NCBI RefSeq assembly: GCF_000384295.1
Contig: NZ_KB913037.1
Coordinates: forward strand, 784,762 to 848,761
Source of the DNA: Amycolatopsis balhimycina FH 1894
GTDB taxonomy: Bacteria > Actinomycetota > Actinomycetes > Mycobacteriales > Pseudonocardiaceae
DNA: 64,000 bases
Direction: 5' to 3'
Numbering within the stretch: the first letter of the stretch is position 1; every line of letters starts with the position of its first letter. Shown piece by piece: positions 29,882 through 42,978 of the stretch. The notes beneath the pieces are model-generated. The model saw nothing but the letters and a program-made list of their open reading frames with translations, searched no databases and had not been told where the DNA came from. Made by a program: the position numbers and the translations under genes.

Positions 29882-30040
29882 CGCTCGGCGGTACGGGCGA
29901 TCGCTTCGCCGGAGAACAAGGGTTCGCACGCGTTCCACACCCGGATGGGGTTCGTCACCGAACCAGGGCCGATGGAGTTCGAGGGGTTCCGCACGGAGCT
30001 CGGCCGGTACACCGAAGACGTGCGCGGCGAGGTTCGGCCC
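29882..30040 (+). pseudogene. C-terminal remnant of a GNAT acetyltransferase
   Basis: The plus frame reads RSAVRAIASPENKGSHAFHT then RMGFVTEPGPMEFEGFRTEL before losing similarity. V-AIASPENKGS-AFH-RMGF is the typical C-terminal signature of GNAT N-acetyltransferases. No N-terminal acetyl-CoA-binding part or start lies upstream; the preceding sequence is the end of the solute-binding-protein gene. It is a decayed fragment, perhaps left by a deletion. Confidence 0.6.
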
Positions 30041-30069
30041 GAAGGTCCGGCAGGACCTCGGGCCGAACC
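30031..30069. terminator. Intergenic hairpin
   Basis: GGTTCGGCCCGAAGGTCC and GGACCTCGGGCCGAACC form an arm of about 17 bp with one bulge and a 4-base loop. It lies between convergent solute-binding-protein and GH6 genes. Confidence 0.65.
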
Positions 30070-30073
30070 CCGC

Positions 30074-30109
30074 TGTCCCGCTCGGCCGGTCAGGCGGCCG
30101 AGCGGGACA
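30074..30109. terminator. Intergenic hairpin downstream of the GH6 gene
   Basis: TGTCCCGCTCGGCCG (30074-30088) pairs perfectly with 30095-30109 around a 6-base loop. It probably ends the cellulase operon. Beyond the GNAT fragment and these hairpins, 29846-30214 holds nothing else I can support. Confidence 0.7.
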
Positions 30110-30214
30110 CGGCGAGCGGATCTGGCGGGACAGACCGCTGCCGATGCTGCGGTTGCCATGTGGAGCCCGGGCCGGACGGCGGTTGCGCAGCACCGCCCGG
30201 CCCGGGGTGTCGGA

Positions 30215-32032
30215 TCACTGCACCGGCGGGTAGGCGTTCTGGACCAGCTGCTCGAACTGGGCCTCGAACCACTTGCCGGACAGCGGGGCGTTCGGCAGGG
30301 CGCCGGTCAGGTTGCCGCCGTTGGCCTGCTGCGTGCCGTGGAAGGTCGGGTCGCACATCGGGTCGGCGCCCTTGCCTTCGTCGTTCGGGATCTGCTGGCT
30401 CGCGCCGTCGGACTCACCCGGCGGCTTGATCCAGACGTAGGCGTCGAAGTGCGCCGCCGGCGAAGCCGTCGGCCGGATGCCCAGGCCCGCACCGCTCTGG
30501 TTGCACCAGTTGCCGCGGTGCAGCCGCCGGTCGATCCGGCCCGAGTTCACGTAGGCGTCCACAGTGGACCCCGACGCCCCGGTGGGCCGGGCCGAGCCGC
30601 CCCAGCCGTTGCGGGAGGTGTCGACCAGCATGCCGATGCCGCTCGGCAGACCCGCCGCGACGAACGCGTTGTACATCGCGGTGGCGTAGGGAACCTCGGC
30701 GAAGTACGGGTTCCACTGGTAGAACGTCGCCGACTTCAGCTGCTGCCCGCCGACGTTCAGGTTCGGGTCGGGCAGGTTCGGTTCGGTCAGCGGCGTGTAG
30801 TTGGCCGTGGCGCTGATGAAGCCGTCGACGCTGTTCACCCCGGCCGTGGTGCCCTGCAGCATCTGCTTGACCAGGTTCACGAACGGGCCGAAGTTGCTGT
30901 CCCAGCCCAGCCACGCCGAGTGCGCGATGTCCAGGTAGTTGTAGACGTTGGAGATCGCGTGCAGCTTGTTCAGCGCGTACTGGATGCCCTGCGTGTACGC
31001 CCCGCTGGACTGCGCCTCCGCACACGTCGCCATCGACGTGTTCGTGACCAGGTTCGGCAGCGAGTCCGGTTCGACGATCGCCACGATGCGCAGTGGCGCG
31101 TACTTCGGGTCGGCCATGATCGAAGCGATCGGGTCGATGTACTCGCTCTTGTACCGGGCCAGGCCGTTCTGGGCGACCTTCAGCTCACCGTTGGACGCCA
31201 GCGCCGCGCAGTCGCGGTTGGGCAGGTCGTAGACGACGACCTGGATGGTCACCGGCGTGCCGCCGCTCACCTGGGCCAGCGCGGCATCGAGGTGCCCGCG
31301 CAGGCCCCGCGAGTCCGCCGTGCCGGTGATCGCCGCGATCCGGTCGATCCAGACCGCGGTCGAGGTATTGGCCACCTTGGCCATCTGGGCACCGAGCGTG
31401 CCGCCCTTGGCCGCGGCCGCCGCGGACACCTCGCCCGACCAGTCCGGGTTCACGTACCCCTTGGCGCCCGCGTACGGGTTTTCCACGTGCGTCCCCGGTT
31501 GCGTCGGGGTGGTGGGCCCGGTCGGAGTCGTGGAGGTCGTGGGGCTGATCGACGTCGTCACGGTGGTCGGCGACGTCGGCGTCGTGGTCGGGTTGCCCGG
31601 AGTGCCGTCGCAGTGGGCGCCGTTGAGCGAGAACGACGTCGGGATGTCGTTCGTGCCCGAGTACGAGCCGTTGAACCCGAAGTTCGCCGTCGCGTTCGAG
31701 CCGAGCGTCCCTCCCCACGACGGGTTCTTCGCGCTCACGTGCTTGGCGCTCTGGCTGAACGTGGCACTCCAGCCCTGCTGGACCTGCTGGTTGCCGCCGA
31801 AGTCCCATTCGACGTTCCAGGACGAGACGCTGTCACCGAGGTTGGTCACCGCGATGTTCGCGGTGAACCCGGTGTCCCACTGGTTGACCGTGTAGGTCAC
31901 CTTGCAGCCGGTCGCGGCCCCGGCGGGACTGCCGCCGGCCACGAGGAGCCCCGAGACGACCGCCGCGGCCGTCACCGAGGAGGCCACGGCGAGCCGGGCC
32001 TTCCTCTTCGGGGACCAGAATTCACTCTTCAT
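30215..32032 (-). CDS. Secreted GH6 cellobiohydrolase with N-terminal CBM2
   Basis: 605 aa. A signal peptide (LAVASSVTAAAVVSGLLVAGG) precedes a CBM2 (CKVTYTVNQWDTGFTANI to LNGAHC), a Thr/Pro/Ser linker of about 40 residues and a GH6 domain. GH6 motifs present: VVVYDLPNRDCAALASNGE, IVAIVEPDSLPNLVTN (catalytic Asp region), YLDIAHSAWLGWD, SRNGWGG, WIKPPGESDG. The size and extra loops fit the exo-acting, non-reducing-end cellobiohydrolase branch (Cel6B-like) rather than endoglucanases. It is the third gene of the GH48-GH5-GH6 operon, 50 bp after the GH5 gene, and complements the reducing-end GH48 enzyme. Confidence 0.95.
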   Translation of the reverse strand: MKSEFWSPKRKARLAVASSVTAAAVVSGLLVAGGSPAGAATGCKVTYTVNQWDTGFTANIAVTNLGDSVSSWNVEWDFGGNQQVQQGWSATFSQSAKHVSAKNPSWGGTLGSNATANFGFNGSYSGTNDIPTSFSLNGAHCDGTPGNPTTTPTSPTTVTTSISPTTSTTPTGPTTPTQPGTHVENPYAGAKGYVNPDWSGEVSAAAAAKGGTLGAQMAKVANTSTAVWIDRIAAITGTADSRGLRGHLDAALAQVSGGTPVTIQVVVYDLPNRDCAALASNGELKVAQNGLARYKSEYIDPIASIMADPKYAPLRIVAIVEPDSLPNLVTNTSMATCAEAQSSGAYTQGIQYALNKLHAISNVYNYLDIAHSAWLGWDSNFGPFVNLVKQMLQGTTAGVNSVDGFISATANYTPLTEPNLPDPNLNVGGQQLKSATFYQWNPYFAEVPYATAMYNAFVAAGLPSGIGMLVDTSRNGWGGSARPTGASGSTVDAYVNSGRIDRRLHRGNWCNQSGAGLGIRPTASPAAHFDAYVWIKPPGESDGASQQIPNDEGKGADPMCDPTFHGTQQANGGNLTGALPNAPLSGKWFEAQFEQLVQNAYPPVQ

Positions 32033-32082
32033 TGAGTGTGCTCCTTAGTCTTTCGGGTGGTGGGGTCTTTTCGGTGGGTGGG

Positions 32083-36541
<4,459 letters not shown>

Positions 36542-36579
36542 GGCTGCGGAACTCCTTTGTCCGTAGGGAGCCAGCGATC

Positions 36580-36593
36580 TGGGAGCGCTTCCA
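36580..36593. promoter_or_regulatory. CebR-type operator of the cellulase operon
   Basis: TGGGAGCGCTTCCA, one change from the perfect palindrome, 38 bp upstream of the GH48 start. It is the only box found for the three-gene operon. Confidence 0.85.
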
Positions 36594-36991
36594 GACGCAG
36601 ACGGTAGCCAGCTGGAAACCTGGATGTAAAGAATCGAGTCAGAAGGACACCGCGGTCCCGGACGTCACATCTGCGCGTCCGGCGAACAGCGGCCCACTGA
36701 ACACTCCTGAACGGCCCGCACCGATAGGCGGAAGTTCACTCGTTCAGCCCAACGGACCAGTCACGGTGAGTCCGCAGGAAACGCTGTTTAGGACCGAAGG
36801 GGTGCATCTGGACAAGACCGCTCCCACCCATCGAGGCATGGACGCCGTGTCGACTCCCCCATCACGCGTGTCGACCCCCGAATCACGCGTGCCGGCCCCC
36901 GAATCACGCGAACCGCCCTCCGGGTACGCGCGCCAAAGGCCGACACGCGTGATCAGGAGGCCGACACGCGTGATCGGAGGGACGACACGGT
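36594..36991. repeat. Intergenic region with repeated ACGCGTG palindromic units
   Basis: No gene is supported here. From 36860 to 36990, units of the form CACGCGTGTCGACCCCCGAA and, inverted, GCCGACACGCGTGATCGGAGG occur five or more times. The last 30 bp (36961-36990) are almost identical to 61716-61745 at the other end of the window. The block sits just after the stop of the CebR gene and between it and the cellulase operon promoter. Confidence 0.7.
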
Positions 36992-38023
36992 TCAGCTCGA
37001 AGCGCGGACCGCCAGGGAGACCGGGAGGACCTGCTGCCGTGGCTTCAGGTTCTGGTCGGCGAGCAGCTGCATGAGGGTCTCGACCATCGCGTGGACCTGC
37101 TCGCGGGGGTCCTGGTGCACCGACGTCAGGGGCGGGTCCATGGCCGGGGCGAGGGTCGCGTTGTCGTCGAAGCTGACGACCGCGACGTCGTCCGGGATGC
37201 GGCGGCCCGCCGCGTCGAGGGTGCGCAGCGCCCCCACCGCCATCATGTCGCTGGCCACGAACACGGCGTCGAGGTCCACGTGCCTGGCCAGCAGCGCGGA
37301 CATCGCGTTCGCTCCGCCGGACAGCGTGAAGTCGGCCTCTTCGACCAGGTCGGCGGGGTCGAGCCCGGCGTCGAGGAGGGTCTTGCGCCAGCCGGCGAGC
37401 CGGTCGATCGGGGCGCTCTGGTCCTGCGGACCGGCGATGGTGGCGATCCGCCGCCGCCCGGTGGCGACCAGGTGCTGGACTGCCAGCCGGGCGCCGCCCT
37501 CGTTGTCGAAGTCGACGACGTGCACGCCGCGCCGGATGCCGGCCGCCTGTCCGCCGAACACGATCGGGATCCGGAGCAGCCGCAGCGCCTTGGGCAGCGG
37601 GTCGGCGCGGTGCGGCGCGAACACCAGCGCGCCGTCGACGTGCCCGCCCTCGAGGAACCGGACCGTCTTGCCCAGGTCTTCGCGCGTGTCGCTGAAGATC
37701 AGCACCATCTGGCGGCCGACGTCGGCGAGCTCCCGGTAGCCGGCCCGCATGACGGCGGTGCGGTACGGGTCGTCGAGCAGCCGGGCCTCCGGCTCGGACA
37801 GCACCACCGCGACCGCCCCGGTGCGGCGCGTGACCAGCGACCGGGCCGCCTGGTTCGGGGAATAGCCCAGGTCACGGGCCGCGGCGAGGACCTTCTCGCG
37901 CGCCGCCGCGCTGACGTACGCGTCGTCGTTCAACGCGCGTGACGCCGTCGACCGCGACACCCCGGCGAACGCCGCGACGTCCTCCAGTGTCGGCCGTTCG
38001 TCATCCCCTGCTCGAGGCCCCAC
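36992..38023 (-). CDS. cebR: LacI-family repressor of cellulose/cellobiose genes (CebR)
   Basis: A LacI-family repressor of about 343 aa from GTG 38023 (GAGGG upstream); an in-frame GTG at 38050 is possible. The helix-turn-helix is PTLEDVAAFAGVSRSTASRA then LNDDAYVSAAAREKV, hinge DLGYSPNQAARSLV. The full-length periplasmic-binding-like effector domain includes VLSEPEARLLDDPYRTAVM, GALVFAPHR, FVASDMMAVGALRTL and VVSFDDNATLAPAMDPPLTSV. Position next to cebEFG-bglC and the many TGGGAGCGCTCCCA boxes identify it as CebR, which in streptomycetes is released from DNA by cellobiose or cellotriose. Confidence 0.92.
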   Translation of the reverse strand: MGPRAGDDERPTLEDVAAFAGVSRSTASRALNDDAYVSAAAREKVLAAARDLGYSPNQAARSLVTRRTGAVAVVLSEPEARLLDDPYRTAVMRAGYRELADVGRQMVLIFSDTREDLGKTVRFLEGGHVDGALVFAPHRADPLPKALRLLRIPIVFGGQAAGIRRGVHVVDFDNEGGARLAVQHLVATGRRRIATIAGPQDQSAPIDRLAGWRKTLLDAGLDPADLVEEADFTLSGGANAMSALLARHVDLDAVFVASDMMAVGALRTLDAAGRRIPDDVAVVSFDDNATLAPAMDPPLTSVHQDPREQVHAMVETLMQLLADQNLKPRQQVLPVSLAVRASS

Positions 38024-38089
38024 GGTACCGCCCTCGCTCACCACAACCACCCGGACGTCGACAGCTTAACGGTCACGCAGGGCAATGTC

Positions 38090-38103
38090 CGGGAGCGCTC
38101 CTC
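38090..38103. promoter_or_regulatory. Degenerate CebR-type box near the cebR start
   Basis: CGGGAGCGCTCCTC, three mismatches from the palindrome, followed at about 38106 by a weaker AGGAAACGCTCCGG. Possible autoregulation sites. Confidence 0.5.
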
Positions 38104-38168
38104 GCAGGAAACGCTCCGGTTACGACCTCTTGACACCAGTGGAGGGCCCCAGCAGACTCGGCGACACC

Positions 38169-38182
38169 TGGGAGCGCTCCCA
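38169..38182. promoter_or_regulatory. Perfect CebR operator upstream of cebE
   Basis: TGGGAGCGCTCCCA, the only perfect 14-bp palindrome of the set, 54 bp before the cebE GTG. TTGACACC (38131-38138) upstream is a candidate -35 element. Confidence 0.92.
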
Positions 38183-38198
38183 GATCGGCTCCCAGCAG

Positions 38199-38212
38199 TG
38201 AGAGCGCTCATT
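38199..38212. promoter_or_regulatory. Second CebR-type box in the cebE leader
   Basis: TGAGAGCGCTCATT keeps the AGAGCGCTC core. Its centre lies 30 bp from that of the perfect operator, about three helical turns, allowing cooperative binding on one face. Confidence 0.7.
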
Positions 38213-38236
38213 CCCGTCAACAAGGTGGTTGGACAC

Positions 38237-39544
38237 GTGAGAATGTTCCGGAACGGCCTGGTCCTGGCACTGGGCATCACGATGACGGCGCTCGGCGCCT
38301 CGGCCTGCAGCGGAGGCGGTGAACAGACCCCACCGGCGGCGGCGAACCCGAACGAGCACGTCGACCTGACCCTGGCAACGTTCACCGAGTTCGGCTACGA
38401 GGCCCTCATCCCGGAGTACGAGCGGCTGCACCCCAACATCAAGATCACCCACCGCAAGACCGGCGAAGGTGGCCCCTACCACCAGGACCTCATCACCAAG
38501 CTGGCCGCCGGCTCGGGTCTCGCCGACGTCACCGCGGTCGAAGAGGGCCACCTGTCCGACGTCCTGGACAAGGGCTCGAAGTTCAACGACCTGAGCAAGA
38601 TCGGGCCGGCCGACGTCACCCCCGACCGCTGGCTCGGCTGGAAGTACGACGCCGCCAAGACCAAGGACGGCAAGGTCATCGGCTACGGCACCGACATCGG
38701 GCCGCTGGCGATGTGCTACCGCAAGGACCTGTTCGCCGCGGCCAAGCTGCCGACGGACCCCGAAGCCGTGAAGCCGCTCTTCGCCACCTGGGACAGCTAC
38801 TTCGCGGCCGGCGCCGACTACGTGAAGAACACCGGCGGCAAGGCGTGGTTCGACTCGGCCTCGCAGAACTTCAACGCCATGGTCAACCAGCTCCCGCAGG
38901 GCTACATCGGCACCGACGACAAGCTCGCCGTCGAGAACAACCAGGGCATCAAGGATGCCTGGACCAAGGTCACCGACGCGGTCGCCAAGGGCGAGTCGGC
39001 CAAGCTCACCGCGTTCAGCCCCGAATGGAACTCCGCCTTCAAGCAGAGCGCGTTCGCCACGAAGGTGTGCCCGTCGTGGATGCTCGGCGTCATCAAGGAG
39101 CACGCCGGCCCGGAAAACGCCGGCAAGTGGGCGGTCACCGCGGCGTTCCCCGGCGGCGGCGGCAACTGGGGCGGCTCGTACCTGACCGTGCCGACGCAGT
39201 CGAAGCACCCGAAGGAAGCGGCCGAACTGGCTGCCTGGCTGACCGCGCCCGAGCAGCAGGTCAAGGCGTTCCAGGCCAAGGGCAACTTCCCGAGCCAGGT
39301 CAAGGCGCTCACGGACCCGGCGCTGCTGAGCTACACCAACCCCTACTTCGGCGACACGAAGATCGGCGAACTGTTCGCCGAGCAGGCCAAGAAGGTCCAG
39401 AAGCCGCAGTACAAGGGCCCGGGCGACGGCCAGATCCAGGAGAACGCGTCCAGCCCGGCTCTGCAGGCGGTCGAACAGGGCAAGAAGTCGCCGGCGGACG
39501 CCTGGAACCAGATGGTCGACGCCGCGAAGAAGATCACGCGCTGA
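38237..39544 (+). CDS. cebE: Cellobiose/cellotriose-binding lipoprotein CebE
   Basis: 435 aa from GTG 38237, eight bases after AAGGTGG. The lipoprotein signal is GLVLALGITMTALGASAC with Cys as lipidation site. It is a family-1 solute-binding protein with VDLTLATFTEFGYEALIPEY, GYGTDIGPLAMCYRKDLF, GGGNWGGSYLTVP and AAWLTAPEQQVKAF. First gene of cebEFG-bglC; its stop is 4 bp before the cebF ATG. It captures cello-oligosaccharides outside the membrane for CebF/CebG. The usual ATPase (MsiK) is not in the operon, as in streptomycetes. Confidence 0.95.
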   Translation: MRMFRNGLVLALGITMTALGASACSGGGEQTPPAAANPNEHVDLTLATFTEFGYEALIPEYERLHPNIKITHRKTGEGGPYHQDLITKLAAGSGLADVTAVEEGHLSDVLDKGSKFNDLSKIGPADVTPDRWLGWKYDAAKTKDGKVIGYGTDIGPLAMCYRKDLFAAAKLPTDPEAVKPLFATWDSYFAAGADYVKNTGGKAWFDSASQNFNAMVNQLPQGYIGTDDKLAVENNQGIKDAWTKVTDAVAKGESAKLTAFSPEWNSAFKQSAFATKVCPSWMLGVIKEHAGPENAGKWAVTAAFPGGGGNWGGSYLTVPTQSKHPKEAAELAAWLTAPEQQVKAFQAKGNFPSQVKALTDPALLSYTNPYFGDTKIGELFAEQAKKVQKPQYKGPGDGQIQENASSPALQAVEQGKKSPADAWNQMVDAAKKITR

Positions 39545-39548
39545 GCAG

Positions 39549-40544
39549 ATGACCGTCATCGACAAGATCGCGCCGGAAGGGAGTAAGGCCGGGGAGCGAG
39601 TGTCTCCCCGGCCCACCTTCCGTCACCGGTTGAGCCGGTGGGACGTCAAGGTATCGCCGTACCTCTACGTCGCACCGTTCTTCATCGTCTTCGGGATCGT
39701 CGGGCTCTTCCCACTGCTGTACACCGCGTACGTCTCGCTGTTCAAGTGGAAGGCCGGGGACGAACACCCCGACTTCATCGGCCTCGACAACTACAAGGAG
39801 CTGTTCTCCGACAGCCAGTTCTGGAACGCGCTGACCAACACGATCAGCATCTTCCTGCTCTCCAGCGTCCCGCAGCTCATCATCGCGATGATGCTGGCGG
39901 CGCTGCTCGGTGCCCGGCTGCGCGGAGCGACGGGCTGGCGGGTCGGCATCCTGCTGCCCTACGCGGCCAGCCTCGTCTCGATCGGGATCATCTTCGCGAA
40001 CCTGTTCGGCCCCAAGTACGGGCTGATCAACGGCGTGCTGCAGACGATCGGGCTGGACCCGGTCGACTGGCAGGCCGACCGGTTCGGCAGCCACGTCGCG
40101 ATCGCGATCATGGTGAACTGGCGCTGGACCGGGTACAACGCCCTGATCGTGCTGGCGGCGATGCAGGCGATCCCGAAGGAACTGCACGAGGCGGCGCTGA
40201 TCGACGGCGCGGGCATGTGGCGCCGGTTCTTCAACGTCACGCTGCCCCTGCTGAAACCCACGCTCGTCTTCGTCACCATCACCTCGACGATCGGCGGCCT
40301 GCAGATCTTCACCGAGCCCAAGCTGTTCGACGCCATGCCGGGGTCGAACAACGGCGGCTCCAGCAACCAGTTCCAGACGGTGACGCTGTACCTCTACCAG
40401 TCGGCGTTCGAGAACTACAGCCTCGGTTACGCCTCGGCGATCGCCTGGGTGCTGTTCGTGATCATCGTGCTCATCGCGCTGGTGAACTTCTTCCTCACCG
40501 GCAGGCTGACCCGCACCCCGGCGGTGAAGGTGAAGGAGAAATGA
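39549..40544 (+). CDS. cebF: Cellobiose ABC transporter permease CebF
   Basis: 331 aa with six predicted membrane helices, the first near SPYLYVAPFFIVFGIVGLFP. The cytoplasmic EAA loop reads EAALIDGAGMWRRFFNVTLP (family consensus EAA---G---------I-LP), the contact site for the ATPase. MalF-type member of the carbohydrate uptake-1 family. The stop overlaps the cebG start (ATGA), so the two permeases are made in equal amounts. Confidence 0.95.
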   Translation: MTVIDKIAPEGSKAGERVSPRPTFRHRLSRWDVKVSPYLYVAPFFIVFGIVGLFPLLYTAYVSLFKWKAGDEHPDFIGLDNYKELFSDSQFWNALTNTISIFLLSSVPQLIIAMMLAALLGARLRGATGWRVGILLPYAASLVSIGIIFANLFGPKYGLINGVLQTIGLDPVDWQADRFGSHVAIAIMVNWRWTGYNALIVLAAMQAIPKELHEAALIDGAGMWRRFFNVTLPLLKPTLVFVTITSTIGGLQIFTEPKLFDAMPGSNNGGSSNQFQTVTLYLYQSAFENYSLGYASAIAWVLFVIIVLIALVNFFLTGRLTRTPAVKVKEK

Positions 40545-41410
40545 CCGCACTCCACGGTGACGTTCACGCGGGGCTGCGCAAGCGCGTCGCCACGCTCGGC
40601 AAGCCGCGCAAGGCGACCTACATCGTGCTGGCGATCTTCGTGCTCGGCTCGCTGTTCCCGTTCTACTGGTCGTTCCTGGTGGCCAGCCGCGACAACGGGA
40701 TGCTCACCGAGCGCATCCCGCCGTTCCTGCCCGGCGGGAACTTCTTCGCCAACGCCGCCCGGGTCTTCGACACCGTGCCGTTCTGGAAGGCGCTCGCCAA
40801 CAGCGTCATCGTGTCCGGCACGGTCACCCTGACCACGGTGCTGTTCTCGTCGCTGGCCGGGTTCGCCTTCGCCAAGCTGCGGTTCCGCGGGCGGAACGGG
40901 CTGTTCGTGTTCATCGTCGTCACGCTCGCCGTGCCGACCCAGCTCGGCATCATCCCGTTGTTCATCGCGATGTCGGAACTGGGCTGGGCCGGTCACCTCG
41001 AGTCGGTGATCGTGCCCAACCTGGTCACCGCCTTCGGCGTGTTCTGGATGCGTCAGTACACAGTGGACGCTCTGCCGTACGAGCTGATCGAGGCCGCGCG
41101 CGTCGACGGCTGCAGCATGATCCGGATCTTCTGGAACGTCTGCCTGCCCGCGGTGCGCCCGGCCGCGGCGATCCTCGCGATGTTCACGTTCATGATGTCG
41201 TGGAACGACTTCCTGTGGCCGCTCGTCGTGCTGGACGCCGGCAACCCCACCGTCCAGGTGGCCCTGGAAAAGCTGCAGAGCGGCTACTACGTCGACTATT
41301 CGCTCGTCCTGGCCGGCACGACCCTGGCCACCATCCCCATCCTCATCGTCTTCGTCCTCCTCGGCCGCCAGATCGTGGCCGGGATCATGCAAGGTGCCGT
41401 GAAAGGGTGA
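40541..41410 (+). CDS. cebG: Cellobiose ABC transporter permease CebG
   Basis: 289 aa, MalG-type permease with six helices (first AIFVLGSLFPFYWSFLVAS). The EAA loop is EAARVDGCSMIRIFWNVCLP. The ATG at 40541 follows AAGGAGAA and overlaps the cebF stop. It forms the transmembrane channel with CebF. Two bases after its stop begins the beta-glucosidase gene. Confidence 0.95.
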   Translation: MTALHGDVHAGLRKRVATLGKPRKATYIVLAIFVLGSLFPFYWSFLVASRDNGMLTERIPPFLPGGNFFANAARVFDTVPFWKALANSVIVSGTVTLTTVLFSSLAGFAFAKLRFRGRNGLFVFIVVTLAVPTQLGIIPLFIAMSELGWAGHLESVIVPNLVTAFGVFWMRQYTVDALPYELIEAARVDGCSMIRIFWNVCLPAVRPAAAILAMFTFMMSWNDFLWPLVVLDAGNPTVQVALEKLQSGYYVDYSLVLAGTTLATIPILIVFVLLGRQIVAGIMQGAVKG

Positions 41411-41412
41411 CC

Positions 41413-42819
41413 ATGTCCGTACATCCCGACAGCGTTCGGGCGGAGACCGCGTTGATGTTCCCGCCTGGCTTCGTCTGGGGCGCCGCCACCGCGGCGTTCC
41501 AGGTCGAAGGAGCCACCACGGCCGACGGGCGCACCGACTCGGTCTGGGACGTCTTCGCCCGCCGCCCGGGCGCGGTCCGGGGCGGCGACAACGGCGAACC
41601 GGCGGCCGACCACTACCGGCGGTACTCCGAGGACGTCAGTCTGATGCGCCGGCTCGGTCTCGGTGCCTACCGGTTCTCGCTGGCGTGGCCGCGGGTGCGG
41701 CCGGACGGCGGCGAGCCGAACGCCGCCGGGCTCGCCTTCTACGACCGGCTGGTCGACTGCCTGCTCGAGGCCGGGATCCAGCCGTGGGCGACGCTCTACC
41801 ACTGGGACCTGCCGCAGGCGCTGGAGGACAAGGGCGGCTGGACGTCGCGGGACACGGCGTTCCGGTTCGCCGAGTACGCCGAAACCGTGCTGGAGCGGCT
41901 CGGCGACCGCGTCGCCAGCTGGTCGACGCTGAACGAGCCGTGGTGCGCGGCGATGCTGGGCTACGCGGGCGGCATCCACGCCCCCGGCCACACCGACCAC
42001 CCGGCGGCCGTCGCCGCCACGCACCACCTGCTGCTGGGCCACGGCCTGGCGATGGACATCATCCGGCGGCACTCCCCGGGCACCCCGGCGGGCGTCACGC
42101 TGAACCTGTACCCGGTCGCCCCGCACGACCCGGCCGACCCGGCCGACGTCGACGCGGCCCGGCGGATCGACGGCCTGCAGAACCGGCTGTTCCTCGACCC
42201 GGTGCTGCGCGGCGGCTACCCGGACGACCTGGTCGCCGACCTCGCGCCGTTCGGGCTGGGCGAGGTGGTCCGGGACGGGGACGCGGCGATCATCGCGGCG
42301 CACGTCGACTGGCTCGGCGTGAACTACTACCGCGACTACCGCGTCGCGGGCCGCCCGGTGCCGGGCAGCGAGCCGGCCGGCCCGGAGTGGGTCGGCGCGG
42401 GCGACGTGCACTTCGTCCCGGACCCGGCCGCCCCCCGCACCGACTCCGGCTGGGAGGTCCAGCCCGCCGGGCTGACCGAGTCGCTGCTGGAGGTCCACCG
42501 CAACTACCGGCCGGTGCCGCTGTACATCACGGAGAACGGCGCGGCCTACCCCGACGTCGTCGGCGACGGCGGTGACATCGCCGACACCGACCGCGTCGCG
42601 TTCCTCGACTCCCACCTGCGGGCGGCGCACGACGCCATCCAGGAGGGCGTCGACCTGCGCGGGTACTTCTACTGGTCGCTGCTCGACAACTTCGAGTGGG
42701 CGGAGGGGTACGCGAAGCGGTTCGGCCTCGTCCACGTCGACTACGAGACCCAGCAGCGGACCCCGAAGCGCAGCGCGCAGTGGTACGCCCGGGTGATCGG
42801 CCTCAACGGCCTCGGCTGA
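41413..42819 (+). CDS. bglC: Intracellular GH1 beta-glucosidase BglC
   Basis: A 468-aa GH1 enzyme without a signal peptide. It has the N-terminal GH1 signature FPPGFVWGAATAAFQVEGA, acid/base Glu in STLNEPWCAAM and nucleophile Glu in LYITENGAAY; WSLLDNFEWAEGY supplies the aglycone/substrate contacts. It hydrolyses imported cellobiose and cellotriose to glucose, removing the CebR inducer. Last gene of the ceb operon, as in Streptomyces. GGGTGACC precedes the ATG but the ribosome site is weak; coupling to cebG is likely. Confidence 0.96.
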   Translation: MSVHPDSVRAETALMFPPGFVWGAATAAFQVEGATTADGRTDSVWDVFARRPGAVRGGDNGEPAADHYRRYSEDVSLMRRLGLGAYRFSLAWPRVRPDGGEPNAAGLAFYDRLVDCLLEAGIQPWATLYHWDLPQALEDKGGWTSRDTAFRFAEYAETVLERLGDRVASWSTLNEPWCAAMLGYAGGIHAPGHTDHPAAVAATHHLLLGHGLAMDIIRRHSPGTPAGVTLNLYPVAPHDPADPADVDAARRIDGLQNRLFLDPVLRGGYPDDLVADLAPFGLGEVVRDGDAAIIAAHVDWLGVNYYRDYRVAGRPVPGSEPAGPEWVGAGDVHFVPDPAAPRTDSGWEVQPAGLTESLLEVHRNYRPVPLYITENGAAYPDVVGDGGDIADTDRVAFLDSHLRAAHDAIQEGVDLRGYFYWSLLDNFEWAEGYAKRFGLVHVDYETQQRTPKRSAQWYARVIGLNGLG

Positions 42820-42834
42820 CCGCCCGGCTCAAGT

Positions 42835-42941
42835 CCGTGAATGGCACATCGAGGGACCCTGAATCCACTCAGCGGCGCGTCAGCGCCTCCGTTGAGGGTG
42901 GTGGCGGGGGCATGGACGGACCCTCGATGTGCCATTCACGG
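42835..42941. terminator. Long-loop intergenic palindrome after bglC
   Basis: CCGTGAATGGCACATCGAGG (from 42835) pairs with the complement ending at 42941 over 24 bp with one mismatch; the 59-bp loop holds smaller inverted repeats (ACTCAGCGGCGC/GCGCCTCCGTTGAG). It is the same style of palindrome as at 21153, but with a different arm sequence. Confidence 0.7.
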
Positions 42942-42978
42942 CTTTCCGGACCGCGGCGCAGTTGACAGACTGGCCGGT

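Noticed and set aside
29945..32035. Long plus-strand frame opposite the GH6 gene
   Set aside because: Shadow of the GH6 gene; only its first codons match anything (the GNAT remnant).
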